From positions 1-64,000 of the forward strand of contig JANBPT010000047.1 in NCBI GenBank assembly GCA_027575765.1: a stretch of 64,000 nt of DNA. Reading direction: 5' to 3'. Origin of the DNA: Tieghemiomyces parasiticus (taxonomy: Eukaryota; Kickxellomycota; Dimargaritomycetes; Dimargaritales; Dimargaritaceae). Position numbers and translations under genes: made by a program. How positions within the stretch are numbered: the stretch's first letter is position 1; each line of letters starts with the position of its first letter. The notes under the pieces are model-generated. The model was not told the origin of the DNA, did no database searches, and saw only the letters and a list, made by a program, of their open reading frames with translations. Positions 12,187 to 22,738 of the stretch are shown in pieces.

Positions 12187-12819
12187 GCGCATGGGCACTT
12201 GCCCTATTGCTATTCAGTTCACCCCCCACCACCGCCGCTGCCGTATCTCTATCAGCCCAACCTCGTGCGCCGAATTTCCCCTGCGCCCTAATCGTGCCGT
12301 ATCGCATTCCACCCAACTGACTGTTGTCCAAGCGCGCCGATTGCTATTTGCCCCGCTCCGCCAGCCTCGTCCAGCGACTCTTCTCTGAACGCACCACGGC
12401 TGTTTGGCACTGCCGACGTTCGCCAACCGACCCTTTCATCTCGACCCATTGTCCGCCGCGTCCACCGTCCCACCAAGCCCATCGCTACCGGCCATTGTCC
12501 TCACACCACACTCCGATTGTCCGCCTGCGCTTGCGAATCCGTCCTATCCCCCACCTCGCCTCGCCCTGCCCTCCTTTTCGCCTCCTCTTGACCACCCCAT
12601 TTGTACAAAGTCATAGTGCCAGTCACCGCTGCCTTTATAAGCCTGGTCTGCCGCTCCGCTCCGAGACTGCTCTTTTTCCAGCTCTTCGACTACCACCTCC
12701 CCACCATATTCGGCCGCCCTAATTCTCTACCGGCCCTTTCCACTTTCACGTCCAACGTGTTATCCTGTCCGTATTACGCCTTTTACTCACCCCCCGGGTT
12801 CACCATCTAGTCTACCGCC
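12187..12819 (+). other. Pyrimidine-rich leader upstream of GDH2
   Basis: About 630 bases with strong C+T excess on the plus strand, from just after a TATA box to the GDH2 start codon. Probably the transcribed 5' leader, with or without an intron. It contains several short upstream ATG frames. Confidence 0.45.
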
Positions 12820-15800
12820 ATGGCGACTACCGAGCATAGCCCCGACTACTCGGCCAACATCTACGAGGGCAAGCAGGACCAGATGCTTCGGGTCTCCGCT
12901 GTCCTCGAGAAGATGGGCTTCATCCCCAAGGAGCTGATCCAGCACGAGATCACCTGGTTCTACAAGTAAGTCATCTCGAGCCCGTTGGCCTGTGTACGAC
13001 GTAGTGGAGTGGCGGGGGCGTGTACCTTACCCCCCCCGCCCCCTTTAGCAACCGTAACTGGTAACGGGCTTTTTTGGGGTCGGTATAAGCAGCCGCGCCC
13101 TGCTTCCGATCGGCCCGGTCTATCGAGTCTGAGTCACCCGGGCCAGCCCATGGCAGAGTAGCATCAATCTATGTCTGGCAGGCAGTCGCCCCCTCTTTTC
13201 CTTTGCCTTCCCGCTTCCCCAGACTGCCCTTTTCCAACGCTAACTTTATCTTATCCCCACCACACTTAAACCCCCCCCTCTCCAATAATTTATCCTCCCT
13301 TTCATAACACGCCCCCGTTAGCAACCTCGGTATCGATGACATGTACTTCATGCTCGAGAATGACGAGACCATCGCCAACCACATCCTTGCGCTGTACGGT
13401 GCCCAGGTCAGCTCCTTTTCGCAGTCCAACTCGGAGCTGGACATCAACCTCGAGAAGGAGAGCGAGGACGGCGCGGTCTTCATCCACACATCGTTGCCCG
13501 GTGTGTCGGAGATCCAGGGCCCGCAGCACGAGCGCCGCATCGATGACAACTACCTCGACATCAGCACTCCGGCCAAGGCTTACCGTCTGGAGTCGTACCG
13601 CTCGCGCGGCACGGTGTCCGAGAAACTCAAGGCCCAGCTGCGTTGCTACTTCATCACCCGCTGTGATTTTGTCAACGCCGAACCCACCGGCGACCAGCTG
13701 CGTGATATCCAGCAGGTATCGGATCGGACCTTCCTGGGCAAGGCTACGCCCAACACCTTGGAAGCCTACCAGAAGGTCATCGGCCACGTGCTGGACCGCT
13801 CCGGCCCTGTGCTGGAGTTGCACGAGATCCCAAACTCGCGCGAGCGCCGCCTCATCATCGGGTACCGTCAGGGCAGCACCCAGCACTTCTTCTCGGCCAT
13901 GTCGGATCTGTACCACTACTACGACTTGTACTCGACCCGTAAATACTGCGAGAACTTTTCGAACGGGGTCACCATCCTGTCGCTGTACCTGAACCCGCTG
14001 GCCAACGCCAAGTCACCCCCCATTGAGCACACCATCCAGCAGGTGCTCAAGGAGGCCAGTCTCATCTACTGCATTCCATCCACCCCGCTCCAGCCCCTCT
14101 TCCAGCGCAATGAGCTGAGCGTCCAGGAGACCACCTACGGCTATGTGGGCTGGATCTTTGCCCAACACTTCCTCAACCGTCTGGGTAGTGAGTACACTAC
14201 CCTGGCCGGCGCCCTCGACTCCTCGGATCCCCACCATATTGAGGTTCTGGACAAGATCAAGAAGCGCTTGCGCATCGACACCTTCACCCGCGAGTACATC
14301 CTGGACATTCTGCTGCGCTACCCAGAGCTCATCAAACTGCTCTACGTCAACTTCGCCATGGTACACTACGTCAACCCCACGGCCGACAGCAGCCTCAAAC
14401 CCACCCTGAGCTACCAGCGCCTACAGGCCGGCAAGGCCCTGACCGACGACGAGCTCCTGGACAAGATCCGGCGCACCACTACCAACTCCCACGAATTTAT
14501 GGTGTTCGAGTCCCTGTTCACCTTCAACCGCCACGTCCTGAAGACCAACATGTACCAGCCCACCAAGGTCGCCCTGAGCTTCCGCCTGAACCCGGCCTTC
14601 CTGCCCGATATCGAGTACCCCACCCCGCTGTACGGCATGTTTTTGGTCGTGGCCAGCGAGTTCCGCGCGTTCCACCTGCGCTTCCGCGACGTCGCCCGCG
14701 GTGGGATTCGCGTGATCCGGTCCCGCAACAAGGAGGCCTACTCTATCAACCTGCGCTCGCTGTTCGACGAGAACTACGGCCTGGCTGCCACCCAGCAGCG
14801 CAAGAACAAGGATATCCCCGAGGGCGGGTCCAAGGGTACCATCCTGCTCGATTTCAACCAGCAGGACAAGTCCCGTGTCGCCTTTGAAAAGTACGTCGAT
14901 AGCGTCCTCGATCTCCTCCTGGACGGCCAGACCCCTGGCATCAAGGAGAAGATTGTGGATCTGTACGGGAAGCCCGAGATCCTCTTCTTCGGACCCGACG
15001 AGGGCACCGCCGATTTCATGGACTGGGCCAGCCAACACGCCCGGCGCCGCGGGGCGACCTTCTGGAAGGCCTTCACCACCGGTAAGAGCCAGGCTCTGGG
15101 CGGAATTCGCCACGATATCGTCGGTGCCACCACCCGCTCTGTCCACCAGTACGTCCTGGGTATCTTGCGCAAGCAGGGCCTCAAGGAAGACCAGGTCACC
15201 AAGGTGCAGACGGGCGGCCCTGACGGCGATCTCGGCTCCAACGAGATCAAGATCTCTCACGACAAGACCCTGGCTGTCGTGGATGGCAGCGGCGTGCTGT
15301 ACGACCCCGTCGGCATCGATCGGACCGAACTGACTCGCCTGGCCACCGCCCGGCGCATGATCTCCGACTTTGACGTTGCGAAGCTCTCCGCGCAGGGCTT
15401 CCGCGTGCTGGTTGACGAGTACCGCATCAAGCTGCCCAACGGCACGGTAGTGCCCGACGGTTTCACCTTCCGCAACGAGTTCCACCTCAACCCTCTCTGC
15501 CGCGCCCAGTTTTTCGTGCCCTGTGGCGGCCGCCCCGAGTCGGTCGACATGACCAACGTGCACAAGATGTTTGACGCCGACGGCAACCCGCGGTTCCAAT
15601 ACGTTGTGGAGGGCGCTAACCTGTTTTTCACCCAGGAGGCTCGCCTCCGTCTCGAGAAGGCCGGTATCGTGGTGTTCAAGGATGCCTCGGCCAACAAGGG
15701 CGGCGTCACCTGCAGCTCCATGGAAGTGCTGGCCGCCCTGGCATTTGATGACACCACTTTCGAGCGCGACATGATGGTCCGTGATCCGGCCTCCCCGCCG

Positions 15801-16211
15801 GCTTTCTACGCCTCCTACGTCAAGGCCGTCCAGCAGGTCATTGAGCGTAACGCCGAGCTCGAGTTTGAGTGCCTCTGGCGCGAACAAAAGCGTACCGGCA
15901 AACCCCGTTCCATCCTTTCCGACGACCTGTCGGTGGCAGTCGTTAAACTTAACGAGGAACTTCAGCACACCACCCTGTGGGATGACGTGGCTCTCCGCCA
16001 TGTCGTCCTATCGGAGGCCCTGCCGAAGCTGCTCATCGATACCCTTGGCATGGATAACATCCTCGCCCGTGTTCCCGAGGCCTACACCCGGGCCATCTTT
16101 GGCGCGTACCTTGCCTCCCGCTTCGTGTACAAGTACGGTACTGAGCCTTCCCAGTTCGCCTTCTTTGAGTTCATGACCCCGTACTTCCAGAAGCTGAGCG
16201 AGGTGCAATAG
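12820..16211 (+). CDS. GDH2: NAD-specific glutamate dehydrogenase (large type)
   Basis: Oxidatively deaminates glutamate to 2-oxoglutarate and ammonium with NAD+, the catabolic arm of glutamate metabolism. Exon 1 is 12820-12965 (MATTEHSPDYSANIYEGKQD...), with start context CCGCCATGG. A 356-base GTAAGT...TTAG intron (12966-13321) splits an Asn codon, and exon 2 (13322-16211) completes a 1011-residue protein, close to the roughly 1090 of yeast Gdh2. Seen in the sequence: DVARGGIRVIRSRN at about 505, typical of the large GDH catalytic core; TGGPDGDLGSNE at about 678 in the nucleotide-binding domain; and EGANLFF...KDASANKGGVTCSSMEV at about 812-840. The N-terminal third is the regulatory extension characteristic of this class. 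No targeting peptide is visible, consistent with a cytosolic enzyme. The very large antisense frame here is a codon-bias shadow. Confidence 0.97.
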
Positions 16212-16532
16212 ATGGGTCACTTTCGCGTAGCGCAGTCAGCTGCCTAGTTTACTTCTTATTTTTTTTACACTTCGATTCAATGTTTGCAATCAACTTTTGT
16301 AAGCCATTAGCTATTGGCTAGTCATCACCTGACCTGTCTTTCATACTGGAACCTACTGCCCTTTCCATTGTAACCCAAAACCACGTGTGCTTCTCATCGA
16401 ACTTACCTCAACCTCCAATAGACTGTTCCCTAACCGTGGGTGGGCCAGTGCCACTTAGTTCATAAACTGAATATTCCAAGCGAACCAATTACCTCACCAA
16501 ATCGTTTTAAGTAAAGGTAAACCCTACGTGTG
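16212..16532. other. Spacer between convergent GDH2 and HINT3
   Basis: 3' flanks of two convergent genes. T-rich just after the GDH2 stop. No gene or clear AATAAA signal seen. Confidence 0.5.
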
Positions 16533-17694
16533 CTATTTGGTCAATTTCTTTAAAATTTCCAGGAAACGGTCGGCAAGGTAAAACCACCGACTGTTAAAGG
16601 AGGGGAACAACACCCGGCCCAGTTTGCTGGTGAACGGCAGCGCGATGCAGTGCAGGTGGAGATGGTAGACGCTGTTGAAAGGCGGTCGGTGGAAGCCGAA
16701 TCTGGGGAGTGCGGTGTGTATGGTCATAAGTGAGGAGGGGCGGGATGGATCACATTGATACGGGATATCCCGACCGATAGGGTATCCGTGTCAAAAGGAG
16801 GCAGGAGAATGAGGGGAGGGGGACGTACGAACAAGTTGTTTTGTATGAATGATAGTAACTGGGATAGTGAGGAGGGGTGTGTTAGAAGGTGCGTACAGTG
16901 GCAATGGCGGCGGTTGGCGACCTGAGCCCCAATCATATGAACGGAGAGGACTCTGGATGCTATAGATAACATAGCTGGGGTTCTAATGCGACAGCAACCC
17001 TATCGCTACCGCACCTCCGATGCAATTGAGCACCGCTCCCTTATCCGACAAAACAAAAGTGGCACAATCAAGATGCCAACGGCCAACGCAAATTCCTATT
17101 ACCCAACCGGCCCCCCTCTTCAACCCAGATACGGTATATTAGAGAGGAAGAAGGAGGAGGGGGCCGGGCGAACGTTGCTTGGCCCTACCTGAATTCGGGG
17201 GTACCTCCCCGACCATCCACCGCGCACCGATCCCGAAGAAACTGGAGGCCGCCCTCATTCATCGACTGGACGAGTGGGTAGTGGGCAGCAGTCAGAGTCG
17301 GTACGGGTCCCAGATGCTGTTTGGGGATAACCAGGTAATGGTGGGCCGATAGAGGACGAATGTCCTCGACAATGAACCATTCTTCGGTCTGTTGATGGGG
17401 CATGATAAGTATAGTGGTGGGTCGAAAGGGGGCCGAGGTTGTGCAGCACGAAGGGCCCTCACACGGGAGGCAGTTCAAGTCAGTTAGTTTGAGTGCCAGC
17501 AGGGGGAGAGACAGGGCTATTATGACTATAATTGCCTTCCTACTCCGCATGGTACCGTCCCCAACAGTGCATTCTGTCAATGAGGTTTATTCTCGTAAGA
17601 AACTGGAAGATTTTCCTAGGTCGCGCGAACGTACCTCCGCTAGAATTCGTGACGGGTCCTCGACCAGAGTGCGGCAGAACACGCAGTCAGTCAT
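16533..17694 (-). CDS. HINT3-like HIT-family protein (adenosine phosphoramidase), three exons
   Basis: 142-residue histidine-triad protein predicted to hydrolyse AMP-lysine or AMP-NH2 type adducts. Exon 1 (17694-17635) encodes MTDCVFCRTLVEDPSRILAE with the CxxC zinc-binding pair of the HINT branch. Exon 2 (17388-17189) gives DIRPLSAHHYLVIPKQHLG, the conserved DIxP...H.LVIPKxH core. Exon 3 (16701-16533) gives FGFHRPPFNSVYHLHLH, so the catalytic triad His-x-His-x-His is at residues 100-104, and PPFNSVYHLHLHxI is the HINT3/aprataxin-type variant of the motif. Exons join in phase (GAG/ACC and AG/A, restoring Arg-Phe). Intron 1 is 246 bases with a GTACGT donor; intron 2 (16702-17188) is unusually long at 487 bases. 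Confidence 0.88.
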
Positions 17695-20326
17695 GACGGT
17701 AGCTATGCAGACGTTGAATGGGGCCCAGTGGTGGGATCGGAATGTGAATGGCGACAAGTAAAACGAGGTGATGCAGATGGCAATGCACAAGCTGGGGAAG
17801 AGAGGGCAGTATGTGACACCAACGGGTCAACCCAGGTAATACTGACGATATAAAAAGTTCGGACCTATTAACACCTTGTATAGGCTTACTCGAAATAACG
17901 CTCATCTAATGGACAATTCGATGGGTCCTTTATATTTCTTTATTAAAATGGGGCCCTTAAAAATATTAAGTTGGGTCTTGGCGAGCCAGGATCTGAAGGT
18001 GACCAAAACTACTGCCACCATAACCAATATTTTGCTGCTCACCCGCCGCTGGGTGTATCTGAACAGCCAAGACCCCAAGAGAGGTAAGTAAAACTGGTAA
18101 GGTACACGGAGTGAAATTCTAATCAACGAGGCGAAGATACTGACCGGGATGGGTGCTAGCCAGATTTCAAGCACATTATTGCGATGGAATGAACCAGGAT
18201 ATACAGCATGCCTTGGCCGATGGCCCATATGTTTACTGAAATGATGAGGCACCTGCTATGTACTTTCGGCGACCATCAACTCCCACTGATTACCCAGTCG
18301 AGTCATGCCCTGGTCTGGCCTAGCGTTTCCTTCTCAGACACCATTCTTCTTAGCCCCCCCCTCTAGCCTCATCTGCCCTTACCATGTCTACCTAATACCC
18401 CTCACCGTGACAGCCTACCCCCAACGCCGTGGTTGTGGGGAGGCCCCTAGCCAACTCCCAAGCTTTGTATACAGTAAGTGACAATTATAAGGAATCGAAT
18501 GGGACTCATTCCCTTTGGAACCTGGTACAGTCTGCACAACCAATTTCGCAAGGATTCGGAAGGGAAAGGAGTTCCAGGGTAGTTACTGTGGCCTAGTAGA
18601 TCGACCAAATAGCTATAGAAACACCAGTTGTGGAAGCAAACATGAGACGCGTGGCGGGCCACCACTGCCCAAAGTTGTGCCACAATGCTAGGCTTGCGAC
18701 AAATTTTTACCGCCAGGGGCTCGCGGGGTACCTGGTTCACATTAGAGCCTTATGTGGCCAGGAACCCTCACGTAACAATGGTTAGGAGGGTGGCGAAGGT
18801 TCCCACGCGATGGACGAGCAGACATGTCAGAACCTGTGCAGGTCATTGTCTATACACAGGGTTGGAGAAGGGATCGACGCGCCAAAGTATACCTATTTGG
18901 GGTTCAAAACTACCAGGGCTGGCATCAAAGGACCCCGCTCCGCAGGCTAGCTCCTCCAAAATGAAGATCATTAGGGAGTGTAATGCCAAGTCAGGCAGGG
19001 AGCCTCGTGGGAGAGGCCTGGCTGGTGAGTTGGCAGGGTAATGGGTGTCAATCTGACCCTACGCTTGTTTCAGCGCTGGCATGGTTGCACTGGGGATCGA
19101 TTGCTCCGCGCGTTGCCTAGAACCATGGTTTTGGGCAATCTCCCCCCCCCACGCAGGAAGTAAATGAGGTCTGGATTCCTCACGGAAGCCAAACACCTTC
19201 CACCGGCTTGTCCACTGACTCAAGGGGTGAGGATTAGACATCTAGAGTGAATGGTCATGCGACCCACCCAAAAGTGCCTTCCGGTCACCCATGCCAGAGT
19301 TCGGCTGCTGCCGAGCCTCCTTGACGTAACATTGCTAGCCTTACGTGCAGGCGGTGAGAATCAGTGCACCCTCAACCCAGTCGCTCTACCTGACCTACGT
19401 AAGGGTTCTAGCCACCTTGCCTAGTAGGAGGGGTAAGCCTCCTACCCCAAACCCATCCCAACCACGGCTTGTTTGTAACTACGCCAGTAATCCGAAAGCA
19501 GGGCTGATCATGTCCAGTGGCGCTAGGGGAATGACCACCAGTGTAGGCGCGCCACTGCAATATTGTTCACTGCAAATTGCACTCGTGAGGGCCACGCGGC
19601 ATTTTCTATAGGGGGGTGAACTGCCCAGAAACCTCCCAAGAGAGAATTTGGGTTTAACCGTTAGAAGCGGGTCCATCATCATCCTGGGAAGGCCTACTCG
19701 GCCCTCAGGGTGCTGAGTATTGCAGAACAAAAGAGACTCATGTCAATCAGCAGTTGGGGAGCAAGGGTATCCACCCTGGTAACAATTCTGTAGTGGACAG
19801 CGTCAGTGAAGTCGCCAGGAAGGGTACACAGTGACGGCAAATCTCGGTTGCTCAAATAGGTCCACATGTCGTACCGCTCTATCCCCACGCCGTCGATCCG
19901 GCCAGCAGCACTGTGAGGCACCCGTTGTGGTCGTCGGGTCTTGCCAAAGTGAGTGGCCTGGTGGCCAGTCGTTTATCAAACGGACGCCTTGGCTCAAACG
20001 CAGTCCTCGCTTCCCACGCAGTGCTTATCGGCGCCAATTCAGGCTAGTAGATTCTTCCACCAGCCCTGCCAGTCCGCCTCAGGTCAATTGACCCCAGCGT
20101 TTGGGCCACGCGTGTATGGTCCAGCCCACAATCCCAAGGCTGGAAGCTGGACGGTGTGGTACTACGTGAACGGCAGGCAACATACCACACTTCTCCAATA
20201 CTGTCATGGGACATGGGGTTGTAAGCCCCGCCCTAATAGGCAAGAGCACTCGAACTATCCTTGGATTCAAGCACTCTGCTCGCCCCTGTGGTCTTATGAG
20301 GGCCACAGTCCACGTCTCTGCTAGGA
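17695..20326. other. Long intergenic stretch, no supported gene
   Basis: Open frames of up to 118 codons (17902-18252 minus, with hydrophobic segments, and 18685-19041 plus) have no recognisable domain or partner exons. Nothing supportable. Confidence 0.5.
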
Positions 20327-20334
20327 TATAAAAA
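20327..20334 (+). promoter_or_regulatory. TATA box of secreted-peptide gene
   Basis: TATAAAAA 118 bases upstream of the start codon of the small secreted peptide at 20445. The intervening leader is C-rich. Confidence 0.6.
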
Positions 20335-20444
20335 GTTGTGCAGTTCGCCCACTCAAGTATAACCAGCAATCCAATCACCTTCGCCGCCAACTGCCCAGCA
20401 ACGCCACCTCAACCCGCCCTGCTTCCCAACTACCCGTCGTCACC

Positions 20445-20597
20445 ATGGTTTCCTTCCGTCTTGCCATCGTCGCCGCCATCGTGGCCGTCGTCGCCGTCTC
20501 TGCCCAGCCCGCCGAAAAGGCCAAGCGCCAGCTCGGCGGTGGTAGCGGTGGCACCATGCCCACCAGCGGGCTTGGCTGGGGTGGCCGCTGGCCTTAA
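20445..20597 (+). CDS. Small secreted peptide precursor with Lys-Arg processing site
   Basis: Fifty-codon intronless gene, not in any family I recognise. Residues 1-20 (MVSFRLAIVAAIVAVVAVSA) form a textbook signal peptide: a basic residue, a hydrophobic core and an AxA-like cleavage site (VSA/QP). A short propeptide QPAEKAKR follows and ends in the dibasic Lys-Arg used by Kex2-type proteases. The remaining 22 residues start with Gln, which could cyclise, and are Gly/Trp-rich with no cysteine or acidic residue: QLGGGSGGTMPTSG then LGWGGRWP. A TATA box lies 118 bases upstream and an AATAAA 218 bases after the stop, and codon use is strongly biased (GCC, GTC, ATC). Those three points argue for a real, well expressed gene. 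A pheromone-like or host/neighbour-directed peptide is inference. Confidence 0.65.
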   Translation: MVSFRLAIVAAIVAVVAVSAQPAEKAKRQLGGGSGGTMPTSGLGWGGRWP

Positions 20598-21558
20598 ACG
20601 GCGCAGTTCCTTCCCACCTGGAGCTGTATCCTATTCCAATCCTGGCCTAGTCTCGCTTGTAGTATCCCCTCCCTGTAATCCCCGAGATTCCGACTGGTGC
20701 CGCCATAGGCCAGGCGGGCATCATAGCCCTGGCCACTCTCCAGGAACATCGACCCTACCTTCCTCTTTCCCTTCTGATATGCTAAATCTGTAACTCACGT
20801 GTCCTCCACTACCTAATAAATCACCTGCCGAGCTCAACACCGTGTCGTTATTAGGGTTAGCCTGCGGGACTATCTTGGTGGCTCCGCTGACTCAACCGTA
20901 TCCGGTCAGCAGCCTTGCTAATTGTCGCTACTGCCAGGCTGTTGGTCGGAGTCTCGTATCAATTGATCAGTAGCCGGTTTCTAGGCTCAACTTTACCGCG
21001 AGAAACGATATATACTCCCAAACTATGCAACATCCCCCCATTATCGTTGCCTTCTTTGACGGGACCTCGTTTTTGCGCCATCCTTAATACTGCCATCCCC
21101 ACCGCCTAAACGTCCTCTGCTAACCAGTATATACATCCTCGTTGGTTTACTAACCGCACCATTGCCATCACCAGCAACTGATCTAGACCATTAATCCAAG
21201 TCGGCCCACCACCCTTGTCAGTACCATTTCTATTACCCTAAATAAAATACTGCCATTATTGCAGCATATACAGCCCAACATCAGTATAGTCGTCTCCTTG
21301 TCTATGCCTTTGGTGGCCGTTTGGTAATATTCCCTACACCTCATTCCGCTCAATAGAATAGATCTTTGGGATGTCCATCTTGCGTATCAATCCATGACAA
21401 ACGTATTTTGTTTGCCCTGCAGACCATCCACCTTGGCACAGCGTGAGCCAAACGAGGCTATAGCCTATTCCTTACCTCCTCTCTCACACAAAAGTCGGTA
21501 GCTGCGATACCTCTCAAGGGGTCCAGCCGATCACATCTGGCATTCCGTCGCACCCGCT
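20598..21558. other. 3' flank of peptide gene and intergenic DNA
   Basis: CT-rich after the stop, with AATAAA at 20815-20820. Beyond that, AT-rich sequence with no supportable gene. Confidence 0.5.
20815..20820 (+). terminator. Candidate polyadenylation signal
   Basis: AATAAA in CCTAATAAATC, 218 bases past the stop of the secreted-peptide gene; the first such hexamer on this strand. Confidence 0.45.
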
Positions 21559-21706
21559 ATGACTCAATCCAGCAGCCAAATTATCAATTTCATAGCGCTT
21601 ACCATTCTTCGTGAGTAAGCACGTACTCTCAAAGCCACCACCACTGTCCCACTACAAGCCTTGGCAGCCTGTATGACCCACCTTACTAACGGTAGTTTCG
21701 ACAAAT
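21559..21706 (+). pseudogene. Decayed first-exon copy of the gene at 36.2-37.3 kb
   Basis: About 148 bases align without large gaps to the minus-strand sequence 37328-37182, starting at the ATG of both (ATGACTCAATCCAGCAGC versus ATGGCCCAGTCCAGCAGC) and ending at TTTCGACAA in both. Roughly four in five bases match over the last 110. The frame here is interrupted after about 18 codons by a stop, and no following exon is evident, so this is a pseudogene fragment. Confidence 0.6.
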
Positions 21707-22096
21707 AGGGGGGTGGTGGAGTCAATTGCAGATATAATCATGCCCCATGCGCATGGGAGTGGACCTCGTGGCAGGGTCATGCGGATATTATACTTGGCCA
21801 GGGAGGCCACTCGTAGCCTCCTTTTGTAATCGTATCTCGCGCCTTTGTTCTTCATTGAAGTTCTGCTGGCCTATTCCCGATTGAGGTACATACAGCTGAG
21901 ACGATCTACTTTGTTATTATGAATAGTCACCGAACTATCTTTACTAGGTTTTTATTCGAGGATGATGGCAAGGTACGTGAGGTTGAAAGTTGACATACCG
22001 GCCAGCTTAGGCGGAAGTGGTCCCAATTGGCAAGCTATGAAGGTGGATACTCCGAAAGAATAAATGAACAGGGGATTGGCCACGATGAGTAGGGCA

Positions 22097-22597
22097 CTAC
22101 TGTTTTTTCTCCTGGCATTCCTTCAGTTGCTTCGCGAATGCATCATGAATCATTTTCATTTCGTCGGTTGTCATTCCCTCAATAAACGGGACAATTGAGC
22201 AATCATGTTGCTCGGCATTGGCGGCCGGGGTTTTGTTTTTCTTTTGCTCGGCATTGGCGGCCGGGGTTTTGTTTTTCTTTTGCTCGGCATTGGCGGCCGG
22301 GGTTTTGCTTTCCTGTCCTGCTTCACATACTGTCTTATATCTCTGGATGAGAGCGTTGCTTTGGTTTTTGACTCCTTCTAAATCGAGATCCTTGCATATT
22401 GTGAAGAATTCCTTGACGGCCACGGTGCTGGCCATGAACTTGATGATTGCCTCGGCAGCTCTTCTGCCATTACTCCGGCGGACCAGGGCCACCGAGTGTA
22501 CATCCGGCTGGGAAACTTGCAGGATAGTGGCGCTGGCCATGGCAGCAACAGAGGCGACTAGGGCAAAAAGGACCGTGGCGGGACGGGTGATAAGCAT
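22097..22597 (-). CDS. Secreted cysteine-containing protein with 12-residue tandem repeats
   Basis: Uninterrupted 166-residue frame from ATG. Residues 1-23 form a signal peptide (MLITRPATVLFALVASVAAM...). The mature part is mostly helical and charged, with four cysteines (FTICKD, KTVCEA, HDCSIV, LKECQE) that could make two disulfides. Between the second and third cysteines lie three copies of KTPAANAEQKKN (the last one diverged), encoded by 36-bp direct repeats. A TATAAATA box lies about 135 bases upstream. No known domain is recognised. Size, secretion signal, paired cysteines and an expandable repeat are the profile of a small secreted effector- or surface-type protein, but that role is inference. 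Confidence 0.75.
   Translation of the reverse strand: MLITRPATVLFALVASVAAMASATILQVSQPDVHSVALVRRSNGRRAAEAIIKFMASTVAVKEFFTICKDLDLEGVKNQSNALIQRYKTVCEAGQESKTPAANAEQKKNKTPAANAEQKKNKTPAANAEQHDCSIVPFIEGMTTDEMKMIHDAFAKQLKECQEKKQ
22208..22315 (-). repeat. Three 36-bp in-frame tandem repeats
   Basis: Units begin at about 22208, 22244 and 22280, each containing TTGCTCGGCATTGGCGGCCG on the plus strand. The first two units are identical over their full length and the third diverges after GGGGTTTTG. The period of 36 keeps the reading frame and encodes 12 residues per unit. Confidence 0.9.
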
Positions 22598-22730
22598 GGT
22601 GATAGGTGGTGGTGGTGGGGGGGGGATCGGGGTGGGAGGTGGGGAGGTGAGGAAGAGGCAGGTACAAGTAATGTGATGGTGGGTGAGATGGTCAATTGAT
22701 ATTGGTGAAGTGATTAGGTTTCAACGGCCG

Positions 22731-22738
22731 TATTTATA
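22731..22738 (-). promoter_or_regulatory. TATA box of repeat-containing secreted protein
   Basis: TATAAATA on the minus strand, about 135 bases before the ATG at 22597. Confidence 0.55.

Noticed and set aside
11864..12331. 155-codon minus-strand ORF rich in glycine
   Set aside because: Antisense of a C-rich promoter/leader tract; no domain and no start support.
14421..16001. 526-codon open frame on the minus strand
   Set aside because: Antisense to GDH2; strong third-position GC bias in GDH2 keeps the opposite strand open. No recognisable domain.
17185..17580. 131-codon minus-strand ORF as an independent gene
   Set aside because: Only its second half (from 17388) is coding; it is exon 2 of the HINT3 gene and the first half is intron.
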